From contig JAYFNX010000018.1 of NCBI GenBank assembly GCA_034933245.1, forward strand, positions 39,432 through 103,431: DNA of 64,000 nucleotides. The letters are read 5' to 3'. Under the pieces are notes generated by a model. It was not told the DNA's origin and did not search any database. It saw only the letters and a program-made list of their open reading frames with translations. The DNA is from Pelethousia sp034933245. GTDB taxonomy: Bacteria; Bacillota; Clostridia; Christensenellales; CAG-138. This document shows positions 42,593 to 50,322 of this stretch, in pieces (positions within the stretch are counted from its first letter, which is position 1; every line of letters starts with the position of its first letter). Made by a program: the position numbers and the translations under genes.

Positions 42593-42840
42593 AATCAAAA
42601 CCACCAGTTAAACCGGTGGTATGCACCAGCCCTAAAAGGGCATATTTCCGGCGGCGTCTCAAGACGCACGGATTATTCCCTCAATCGCATCAATTGCCCC
42701 GCTACTGGTAAACCAGTCGTTTTCCCATAGTTCTCAGCTTCGAGCCAGCCAATCTAATTGTCATTCGCTTCGCTCCCTGCTGTTAGTTAACGCATTTTTA
42801 TTCTCCCCAGCAGAGCTGGTGGTTGCTTTTAGCACAAAAC
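42593..42840 (+). mobile_element. hairpin-rich non-coding element, copy 2
   Basis: Same 248-bp unit and orientation as 33506-33753, with about two dozen scattered differences by eye. One change weakens the left hairpin (A-C mismatch). It sits 18 bp behind the NlpC/P60 stop and has no ORF of its own. Confidence 0.65.
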
Positions 42841-42841
42841 A

Positions 42842-42873
42842 AGGGCCCGGCGCATTTTCATGCGCCGGGCCCT
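42842..42873 (-). terminator. perfect 13-bp hairpin next to the element
   Basis: Arms 42842-42854 and 42861-42873 with a 6-base loop. The T-rich tail is weak on either strand. It shares the CCCGGCGCA core with the terminators at 12304 and 61588. Confidence 0.6.
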
Positions 42874-42917
42874 ATACGTTCACCAAAATGGGAAGATGGG
42901 GCTCCTCCTTCTTCTTG

Positions 42918-42942
42918 AAAATGCCGCCATGTGCGGCATTTT
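42918..42942 (-). terminator. hairpin after the XRE-cupin gene
   Basis: AAAATGCCGC / GCGGCATTTT with a 5-base loop, 122 bp behind the XRE-cupin stop. The stretch 42943-43064 shows nothing else. Confidence 0.6.
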
Positions 42943-43064
42943 GCCAACTCCACGCTTATGGTGGCCGAGCTGCCGATTTTAGCCTTTGTTATCAGGCGTA
43001 TACCGTGCGGGCGCAGCCTCCTTGCCTGTGGACAACGCCTTCCGCCTTGCCCTTATTTCCAGGG

Positions 43065-43619
43065 TTAAAATCCGGTTTTGCTTGCCACCAGCAGGAATTC
43101 CACTTCTTCGTCCGCCGGATTCCTCCAGCTGTGGGAGAAATTTGCATCGTAATATGCCATGTCGCCCTTTTGCAGCGTAACATCCTCGTGCATATCCAGC
43201 ATTAAGATTACGGTGCCGCTAAGAACGAATAAGAACTCCTCGCTTTTATGCTTAGCCGCCTGGCCGGAGTTCATATGCGGCGGCAGATGCATCACAGTCA
43301 CCTGCATATCAAACGTGGCGCCCCGCGTTAAGAATTCCTGTATCGCGGTGCCTTCGCTGGTTTTATGCTGAATAACCCCATAGCGGCTATCGTGCGGCAC
43401 AACCAGCAACGTATGGTCTTCCTCTGTGGCAAGAAGCAGTTTAATCGGCACCTCCAGCGCCTGGGCGATCTGATACAATGCTGCGATGGATATATTGACC
43501 TTCCCGTTTTCGTAATTGCTCAGGAAGGATATGGAAAGCCCCGATTTTGCCGAAAGGTCCCGCAGGCTCATCTTCCTTTCCTTGCGTATCCGTTTGGTGT
43601 TAAGATAGCTGATATCCAT
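43065..43619 (-). CDS. XRE-cupin transcriptional regulator
   Basis: 184 residues: N-terminal helix-turn-helix (about 10-65, LRDLSAKSGLSISFLSNYEN) and C-terminal cupin_2 domain (about 105-180, HKSEEFLFVLSG and KGDMAYYDANFSHSW). Such regulators usually sense a small metabolite in the cupin. ATG 43619 has GAGG 7 bases upstream. It is divergent from the BMP nucleoside operon and probably controls it. Confidence 0.9.
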   Translation of the reverse strand: MDISYLNTKRIRKERKMSLRDLSAKSGLSISFLSNYENGKVNISIAALYQIAQALEVPIKLLLATEEDHTLLVVPHDSRYGVIQHKTSEGTAIQEFLTRGATFDMQVTVMHLPPHMNSGQAAKHKSEEFLFVLSGTVILMLDMHEDVTLQKGDMAYYDANFSHSWRNPADEEVEFLLVASKTGF

Positions 43620-43659
43620 ATTGTACCTCATCTGGACGAAGAATTCTAAACATAACAAC

Positions 43660-43688
43660 ATTATAGCATACGATTCTTTTCCTGTCTG
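43660..43688 (-). promoter_or_regulatory. promoter of the XRE-cupin gene
   Basis: On the minus strand, CAGACA (43683-43688), 17 bp, TATAAT (43660-43665) with extended TGC. Confidence 0.6.
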
Positions 43689-43820
43689 TTGGCCTTGCCG
43701 TCCGGATTTTCTCTGGGGGATCGTATGCATGTCTATGCAATTTTATACACCATATTAAATCATAATTCAACATGAATGCCCTACAAAATTTTATGATTGA
43801 AGAACTTTTTTAAAAAAGTA

Positions 43821-43849
43821 TTCCATTTGAAAACACTTGGTGGTATGAT
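43821..43849 (+). promoter_or_regulatory. promoter of the BMP transporter operon
   Basis: TTCCAT (43821-43826), 17 bp, TATGAT (43844-43849) with extended TGG. The leader to 43980 is about 125 nt; no purine riboswitch fold was recognised. The remaining 43689-43820 is AT-rich divergent control DNA. Confidence 0.5.
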
Positions 43850-43979
43850 TAATCAAAAGTAGATACCGTCAATTGTTTAACAATGCATGCTTCAACTTGT
43901 TGTAGCCGAACCCCGGCTTTCGTCTCAAAAATCCATTGGTACCAAAGTTTCACTATAAACTAAATGAGGAGGATCTCAA

Positions 43980-44981
43980 ATGAAAAAGCTACTTGTATTG
44001 CTAACCGTATGCTTGCTGGCCCTGGTGGTGGCGGTCGGCTGTTCCGCAACCCCTGCCGTAAATGAGGAAGATGCACAGCTCAAGGTTGCTCTTTGCGTTT
44101 CCGGGCCGGTTAATGATGGCGGTTTCTGTGCCGGCGCTTATGAAGGCCTGTTGCTTGCCGAGAAAGATTTAGGCGTTGCGGTCTCCTATACGGAAAACGT
44201 GGACATCACGGACATCGAGGCCGTATTTACCGATTATGCCTCCCAGGGCTATGACTTGATTATCGGGCATGGCTTCCAGTTTGGCGATCCTGCGCTGAAG
44301 GTTGGCGAGAAATACCCGGATACCAAATTTGTTTGCACGAACGCCAATGTGGAAAGTGAAAACGTAGCCTCCTATGAGCTGGGCGGCAAGGACGGCAGTT
44401 ATGTTATGGGCGCGCTGGCAGCTTATATGACCAAGACCAATAAGATTGGTATGATCGCCGGTATGGAAGGCCCGTCCCAGATTAAAATTATCGAGGGCTA
44501 CAAGCTGGGCGCCAAAAGCGTAAATCCGGATATTCAGATATTCTATACGTTCACCGGCTCTTTTACGGATGTGGCAAAGGGCAACGATGCCGCCGTGGCC
44601 ATGATTGACAACGGGGCCGATGTGATCGCCCATTGCGCAAACCAGGCCGGCATGGGCGGCATTAAAGCGGCGCAGGAGGCCGGTATTTTGGCCACCGGCA
44701 ATTGTGACGATCAATACGAGGCCGCGCCGGATACGATTATGTGCAGCGACGTATGGTCTACACCCGGTCTGATTAAGGCCGCTGTGCAGGATGTGCTGGA
44801 TGGCAAATTCGAAGGCGGCTTCCATGAGCTTGGAATGGCGGCCGGTATGGTGGACATTGCCCCTTATCATAATTTCGAAGATAAAATCCCCCAGGAAGTT
44901 AAGGACAGCATCGCAAAGCTTGTCGAATCCATAAAGACCGGAGAGCTTGAAGTGCCCTCCATTTCAGAACTAACCGACTGA
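43980..44981 (+). CDS. BMP-family ABC transporter substrate-binding lipoprotein
   Basis: 333 residues with lipobox Val-Ala-Val-Gly-Cys. The basic membrane protein (BMP/PnrA) fold is shown by VSGPVNDGGFCAGAYEGL, DLIIGHGFQFGDPAL, the GSYVMGALAAYMTK segment, IGMIAGMEGP and DVIAHCANQAGMGG. BMP proteins bind purine nucleosides or related compounds. GAGGAGG precedes the ATG. A strong hairpin follows before the ATPase gene. Confidence 0.92.
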   Translation: MKKLLVLLTVCLLALVVAVGCSATPAVNEEDAQLKVALCVSGPVNDGGFCAGAYEGLLLAEKDLGVAVSYTENVDITDIEAVFTDYASQGYDLIIGHGFQFGDPALKVGEKYPDTKFVCTNANVESENVASYELGGKDGSYVMGALAAYMTKTNKIGMIAGMEGPSQIKIIEGYKLGAKSVNPDIQIFYTFTGSFTDVAKGNDAAVAMIDNGADVIAHCANQAGMGGIKAAQEAGILATGNCDDQYEAAPDTIMCSDVWSTPGLIKAAVQDVLDGKFEGGFHELGMAAGMVDIAPYHNFEDKIPQEVKDSIAKLVESIKTGELEVPSISELTD

Positions 44982-44990
44982 TTCTGCCAG

Positions 44991-45026
44991 CTGCGTTGCC
45001 CCAACCGGGGCAACGCAGGCTTTATT
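44991..45026 (+). terminator. partial terminator behind the BMP gene
   Basis: Perfect 12-bp stem (44991-45002 with 45007-45018), AACC loop, then GCTTTATTT. Expected to raise binding-protein level over the membrane parts. Confidence 0.75.
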
Positions 45027-45124
45027 TCGTCCGTTTTGAAACGGTTATCCCGGGGTGCCTTGCCAAGTTTCGGCTTTATGATCCCTAGGGACGGACGCAT
45101 CTGGATGAATAGGAGTTTGTGTAA

Positions 45125-46654
45125 ATGGAACTTCTGGAACTAAGAGAGATTACGAAGGCATTCCCAGGCGTGGTAGCCAATAACCGGGTAAACCTGCATG
45201 TTAAGGCCGGGGAGATCCATGCGCTTCTTGGCGAAAACGGAGCAGGCAAAACAACGCTTATGAACATATTGTATGGGCTATATCATGCAGATAGCGGCTC
45301 CATCTATTGGAAGGGGGAAAAGGTGGATTTTCTTACCCCATCGGATGCGATAGCGGCGGGAATCGGCATGGTACATCAGCATTTTACCCTTATCCCAACC
45401 ATGAGTGTGATGCACAACATCATCCTCGGTTTAAAAGAAAAAGGCTATCCCTTTATTAAATCGGCGGAAGTCATCGAAACCATACAGTCCTTGGCAAGGC
45501 GCTACGGATTGGCCGTAGATGCGCAAAAAAAGGTGTCCGAGCTTTCGGTTGGCCAACAACAGCGCGTCGAGATTCTTAAGCAGCTTTATCGGGGCGCTGA
45601 ACTGCTGGTTTTGGATGAACCCACGGCCGTGCTTACACCCGGTGAAACCCGGGAGTTCTTTGATGTGCTTAGGAGATTGAAAGCCGAGGGGCACGCGGTG
45701 ATCCTTATTACGCACCGCATGTCGGAGATCATGGCCGTGAGCGACCGTGTTACGATCTTGCGCAATGGGACCAATGTGGCGGATATGCTTACAGCGGATA
45801 CCGATCCCGCATCCCTGGCCAGGCTGATGATGGGGGGCGAACTGCCGGAGCGGCCTGTATTCAAGCCCCGGGAAGAAGGAGATCTCCCACTGTTGGACAT
45901 GCGGGAAATCGTCGTAAAAAAAGATAAAATTGCCAAGCTGTCGCTCTCCCTCCGTGTGTATCCCGGAGAGATAATCGGCATAGCCGGCGTAGACGGCAAT
46001 GGACAAAAAGAACTGGCGGAAGTGATTTGCGGCATTCTCCCCGCTACCCAAGGTAAGATTATCTATGACGGGCGCGATGTTTCCAAGGCGTCCATACGCC
46101 AGCGATTCCGCGCCGGCATTGCTTATATATCGGATGATAGGCACCAGGATGGGCTGATTCTGGATATGAACCTGCGTCAAAATCTTATGCTGCGCAAGTA
46201 CGGCGTTGCGCCGTTTGCAAGGCACGGTTGCTTGAACAAGCAGCAAATGGAGGCGTTCTCAGCGTCCTGCATCAAGAAATATCAGATTAAAGCCCCTTCT
46301 TCCGAAACAAAAATGCGCTTGCTCTCCGGCGGAAATCAGCAAAAAGCCATTCTAGCCAGGGAAATCAGCGAAGATGCCCGGTTTATTGTCGCCTGCCAAC
46401 CCACGAGAGGCCTGGATATAGGCGCTACAATGCAGGTAAGGAACATCCTGGCGGAGCAGCGCAACAGAGGGGCGGGGGTGTTGCTGATATCCGCCGACTT
46501 GGATGAAATTAGGTCCTTGAGCGACCGCGTCGCCGTACTGTTCCGCGGCAGGCTTATGGGCATAGTGGATAACGGGCCGGCGTTGACCACGCAGATCTTA
46601 GGCCGCATGATGGGAGGGCATTCCCTCCAAGAAGGCGAGGCGGACCATGCATAA
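45125..46654 (+). CDS. nucleoside-type ABC transporter ATPase, two ABC domains
   Basis: 509 residues. The first ABC domain has Walker A GENGAGKTT, signature LSVGQQQRVEILKQL and Walker B LLVLDEPTAVLTP. The second has a degenerate Walker A (GVDGNGQKE), signature LSGGNQQKAILAREI and the ACQPTRGLDIG Walker-B-like segment. This is the NupO/RbsA-like ATPase class that works with BMP proteins. Overlaps the first permease by 8 bp. Confidence 0.92.
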   Translation: MELLELREITKAFPGVVANNRVNLHVKAGEIHALLGENGAGKTTLMNILYGLYHADSGSIYWKGEKVDFLTPSDAIAAGIGMVHQHFTLIPTMSVMHNIILGLKEKGYPFIKSAEVIETIQSLARRYGLAVDAQKKVSELSVGQQQRVEILKQLYRGAELLVLDEPTAVLTPGETREFFDVLRRLKAEGHAVILITHRMSEIMAVSDRVTILRNGTNVADMLTADTDPASLARLMMGGELPERPVFKPREEGDLPLLDMREIVVKKDKIAKLSLSLRVYPGEIIGIAGVDGNGQKELAEVICGILPATQGKIIYDGRDVSKASIRQRFRAGIAYISDDRHQDGLILDMNLRQNLMLRKYGVAPFARHGCLNKQQMEAFSASCIKKYQIKAPSSETKMRLLSGGNQQKAILAREISEDARFIVACQPTRGLDIGATMQVRNILAEQRNRGAGVLLISADLDEIRSLSDRVAVLFRGRLMGIVDNGPALTTQILGRMMGGHSLQEGEADHA

Positions 46655-47678
46655 ATTTACGCAACAGGCAATTCGAGTAGCCATCTATATTGGCCTCACT
46701 TTAACGGTAGCCGCCCTTTTGGTTCTGGGCGCCGGCGCAGATCCTATGCGGTGCGGCAGAATCTTTATCTTTGGAATATTCGGCAGTTTAAACGGATTCG
46801 CCGAGGTGCTTGTTAAGGCGGCGCCCTTGCTGTTAGCCGGGCTGGGTATTTCGATTGGATTCCGAAGCGGCTTCTTCAATATCGGCGCGGAGGGGCAGAT
46901 GTATATGGGGGCAATTGCCGCAACGGCGGTAGCGATGGCGCCGTTACCGTTCCCTTTATGGGCGCATACGGCGCTGGCTATGGCGGCAGCCTTTTTAGCC
47001 GGCGGGTTCTGGGCGTTTATTCCCGGCATACTGAAAGCGAAATTCGGCATTTCGGAAATCATCAATACGTTAATGCTCAATTATATAGCCTTTGACCTGA
47101 CGGGGGTTCTGATACGAGGCGCATTGCAGGATAGCACGGATTATCTGCCCCAGTCACCCATTCTCGTGCCGGAGCTGACTTGTATATTGGAGCCAACGCG
47201 GCTGCACGCCGGGTTTCTGCTGGCTTTGGTGATGGTCGCATTTGCCTGGTGGCTTATGGAATATACGCCCGTGGGCTTTGAACTGCAGGCCGTAGGCAGC
47301 AATAAGCGGGCTGCTAAATGCCTGGGGATCAACGTGATGAAGAGCATCGTTCTGGCATCCTGCCTTGGGGGCGGGTTGGCAGGGGTTGCGGGTGCAGGAG
47401 AATTGCTGGGCGTCCAGCATCGGTTATTGGAAGGTCTTGTCGGCAGCAGCGGATATACGGCGATTCTGGTCGCCTTGCTGGGACGGAATAATCCTTGGGG
47501 CGTCCTGGCGGCATCCGTGGGGTTTGCCGCCCTGCAGGTGGGAGCAAATACCATGCAGCGCCAGGCGGGAATTCCCGCGGCCATCGTATCCATCTTAACG
47601 GGCTTTATCGTCATCCTGCTTTTATGCGATTCTCTGGTTTGCAAGCTCACCCAAAAGAAGAAGGGGGAGGCAGCCTAA
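46647..47678 (+). CDS. nucleoside-type ABC transporter permease 1
   Basis: 343 residues with about nine hydrophobic segments. Family features: APLLLAGLGISIGFRSGFFN followed by Ile-Gly-Ala-Glu-Gly-Gln, and the FGISEIINTLMLNYIA motif. Counterpart of NupP. One base separates it from the second permease. Confidence 0.9.
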   Translation: MHKFTQQAIRVAIYIGLTLTVAALLVLGAGADPMRCGRIFIFGIFGSLNGFAEVLVKAAPLLLAGLGISIGFRSGFFNIGAEGQMYMGAIAATAVAMAPLPFPLWAHTALAMAAAFLAGGFWAFIPGILKAKFGISEIINTLMLNYIAFDLTGVLIRGALQDSTDYLPQSPILVPELTCILEPTRLHAGFLLALVMVAFAWWLMEYTPVGFELQAVGSNKRAAKCLGINVMKSIVLASCLGGGLAGVAGAGELLGVQHRLLEGLVGSSGYTAILVALLGRNNPWGVLAASVGFAALQVGANTMQRQAGIPAAIVSILTGFIVILLLCDSLVCKLTQKKKGEAA

Positions 47679-47679
47679 T

Positions 47680-48621
47680 ATGGAACAGCTTTTCACGCTT
47701 GCGTTTTTTACCTCCTTTCTGGGTGCGGCCGTGCGTACATGCATTCCCTTGGCCTACGCTTCCCTTGGAGAGATTTACTCGGAAAAGGCCGGCATTTTGA
47801 ACATCGGCCTGGAAGCCAACATGCTGGCCGGGGCATTTTGCAGCTTCGCGGTGGCCTATACTTCCGGCAGCTTATGGCTTGGTTTGCTGGGCGGGCTCGC
47901 CGGGGGACTGGCCGTATGCATGCTGCATGCGTTCATATCGGTTAAGCTGGCGCAAAACCAAACCATATGCGGAATTGCGCTCAATATCTTTCTGCTTGGG
48001 ATTACAAGCTATTTCCTCAAGATTCTTGTGGCCAGCAATTCCGAATTTCCCCAGGTTAGCACTTTCCCAAAGCTGGCGGTCCCCGGCTTGTCCGCCATCC
48101 CCCTCATAGGGGACGCGTTCTTTAACCAGAACATACTGGTATATATCCTGTATGTCCTCATAGCCGTTAGCTACGTGCTGATGAAATATACCCAATGGGG
48201 CAATTCTCTAACGGCTGTTGGCGAGCATCCGCGCGCAGCCGATACGGTTGGGATACGGGTTTATCGTATGCAATATATGGCCGCGGCAATAAACGGCATG
48301 CTTGGCGGCATGAGCGGCGCGTATATGGTTTTGGCGCAATTGGGCGTATTTACGGAAAATATGACGGCAGGGCGGGGGTACATCGCGTTGGCTGTTGTAA
48401 TATTCGGCCGGCGCGAACCCATAAAGGCGGCCTCCGCGGCGCTGCTGTTCGGCGCGGCGGAATGTATGCAGTTCCGCATGCAGGCCATCGGCATAGATTT
48501 GCCGGCGCAGTTCATGAATATGCTGCCCTATCTTATCACGGTGATCGCGCTGCTTGGCTCGATCGGGAAGCAAAGGGATCCGGAAAGCCTGGGGAAACCC
48601 TACATCCGGGATGCCAGATAA
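47680..48621 (+). CDS. nucleoside-type ABC transporter permease 2
   Basis: 313 residues with about eight hydrophobic segments and the GEIYSEKAGILNIGLEANML motif typical of the second BMP-system permease (NupQ type). Completes the transporter. Confidence 0.9.
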   Translation: MEQLFTLAFFTSFLGAAVRTCIPLAYASLGEIYSEKAGILNIGLEANMLAGAFCSFAVAYTSGSLWLGLLGGLAGGLAVCMLHAFISVKLAQNQTICGIALNIFLLGITSYFLKILVASNSEFPQVSTFPKLAVPGLSAIPLIGDAFFNQNILVYILYVLIAVSYVLMKYTQWGNSLTAVGEHPRAADTVGIRVYRMQYMAAAINGMLGGMSGAYMVLAQLGVFTENMTAGRGYIALAVVIFGRREPIKAASAALLFGAAECMQFRMQAIGIDLPAQFMNMLPYLITVIALLGSIGKQRDPESLGKPYIRDAR

Positions 48622-48636
48622 TACGGGAGGATACCT

Positions 48637-49989
48637 ATGGGAAATTATCTCATTACCAACTCAAAAATTATGACGATGAACGGGGCGGGCGATGTGCTTG
48701 CAAATGGGTATATCGCCATAAAAGACAGCCGCATCCAGGCTATGGGTTCCATGGATGGGCTGGATCGTCGGGAATATCCGGGATATAGGGAGTTTACGGC
48801 TGCGCCCTACGCCAAGCCCTATGTGGTGTTGCCCGGGTTTATTCAAACGCACGTGCATACAACCCAAACCTTGGGGCGTGGCCTTGCGGATGATGTTGAT
48901 TTGATTACGTGGACAAGAAAGCGCATATGGCCATATGAAGCGGCCCTCTCCCCCGATGATGCCTATATAAGCAGCATGCTGGGCATTGCGGAAATGATAA
49001 AGAGCGGCACCACCATGTTCTGCGAAGCCAGCGGTGAATATCCGGACTGCATCGCCCAGGCGATTTTGGATTCCGGAATAAGCGGCACGGTATGCCTATC
49101 CACGATGGATCTGCCGGGCGAAATACCCGAATCCCTCCGTATGACCACGGCCCAAGCCATCGAACGCAACCTAGCCCTTATTGAGCGGTGGCATGGGAAA
49201 GAGGGGCGCGTGGACGCATGTTTGAATATCCTGAATCTTTTCCTATCCAGCGAGACCCTTTGGCGGGAATTCACAAGGCTCTCCCTGGAAAAGAATTTGC
49301 TTCTGCAATCCCACGTGTCGGAATCCAAGAGCGAGGTGGAATTCGTAAAAGAAAAGACGGGCCTTACCCCTGTGCGGTATCTAAACAGCATCGGCGCCCT
49401 TACGCCAAATTTGCTGGCCGCCCATCTGGTGTTCATCGATGATGAGGAGATTGATCTGCTCCATCGGAACCAGGTTAACGTTATGCATCTACCGGCCGCA
49501 GAGCTCCGCATCGCTGGCTTTGCGCCCATCGCAAAGGAGCTCGGAAGAGGAATCGCGGTTTCTTTGGGCACAAACAGCCCGCCCTGCAACAACAGGATGA
49601 GCATTATGGACGATATGTGGCTCGCAGGGCTTATGCACAAAGCGATCCACAATGATCCCTCTGCCGTTCCCGCAAAGGCTGTGCTGCGCATGGCGACCGT
49701 AAATGGGGCAAAGGCCCTCAAGCGGGAACAGGAAACGGGTACGCTGGCCGTGGGCAAGCTGGCGGATATTACCATCATGGATATGAACAAGGTATGTTCA
49801 ACCCCCGTCCACGCGCTGGAATCCACCATCGTATACCAAGCCACAAGCGAAGTGGTAGACACGGTATTTGCCCGGGGCGAGTTGCTCATGGAGCACGGCA
49901 AACTTACAACCATCGATGAGGGCTGGATCATAAAGGAAGCGGAACGCCGCGCCCATGCCATCACCAAAAGAGCGGGCATCGTGCTATAG
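48637..49989 (+). CDS. amidohydrolase (Trz/Atz - guanine deaminase-like)
   Basis: 450 residues, cytosolic TIM-barrel amidohydrolase 15 bp behind the permease gene, so probably processing the imported compound. The metal-binding His72-Val-His74 pair, the SHVSES histidine and the AAHLVF histidine are present. The usual Gly-Thr-Asp metal and catalytic Asp is Asn313 (SLGTNSPP), and the HCPxSN segment reads HLPAAE. It could be inactive, altered in specificity, or use another acid. GGAGG precedes the ATG. Confidence 0.87.
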   Translation: MGNYLITNSKIMTMNGAGDVLANGYIAIKDSRIQAMGSMDGLDRREYPGYREFTAAPYAKPYVVLPGFIQTHVHTTQTLGRGLADDVDLITWTRKRIWPYEAALSPDDAYISSMLGIAEMIKSGTTMFCEASGEYPDCIAQAILDSGISGTVCLSTMDLPGEIPESLRMTTAQAIERNLALIERWHGKEGRVDACLNILNLFLSSETLWREFTRLSLEKNLLLQSHVSESKSEVEFVKEKTGLTPVRYLNSIGALTPNLLAAHLVFIDDEEIDLLHRNQVNVMHLPAAELRIAGFAPIAKELGRGIAVSLGTNSPPCNNRMSIMDDMWLAGLMHKAIHNDPSAVPAKAVLRMATVNGAKALKREQETGTLAVGKLADITIMDMNKVCSTPVHALESTIVYQATSEVVDTVFARGELLMEHGKLTTIDEGWIIKEAERRAHAITKRAGIVL

Positions 49990-50071
49990 CGGCAATACGG
50001 CATTTGCGCTGTTTATCAACCCACCCGGATCGTCCGGCGCAAGGCGGCAACCGTGCGAAGCAAAATCCTGC

Positions 50072-50109
50072 AAAGACCCCCCGGAAGCGTTTCGTTTCGG
50101 GGGTTCTTT
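50072..50109 (+). terminator. terminator of the BMP operon
   Basis: AAAGACCCCC pairs with GGGGGTTCTTT across a loop containing AAGCGTTTCG; T-rich on the 3' side. Confidence 0.65.
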
Positions 50110-50188
50110 AGGGGTTTTCTCCGGGGAACCGCTTTGGGTTAGGCCGCTTGCCTTTGCATCTTTGCGCGGCAATTCGTATGGAAAATTG

Positions 50189-50231
50189 AAAAGCCCGCAA
50201 ACCGGTGCCAACCGTGCTTGCGGGCCTTTTG
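50189..50231. terminator. bidirectional terminator between amidohydrolase and fbp
   Basis: AAAAGCCCGCAA pairs with TTGCGGGCCTTTT over a 17-base loop that itself can pair ACCGGT-like bases. A smaller AGGAGCC / GGCTCCT hairpin lies at 50279-50298, nearer fbp. The rest of 49990-50322 shows no gene. Confidence 0.7.
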
Positions 50232-50322
50232 TCATTCGAATAGGTTTCCTTACCCGCGCGCAATTCCGAGCTTCCCTCAGGAGCCTATCCGGCTCCTAGG
50301 GGGGATTTCGGCAAATCCGTCC

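Noticed and set aside
43850..43979. Purine riboswitch before the BMP operon
   Set aside because: The conserved loops and junction of the purine aptamer are not seen.
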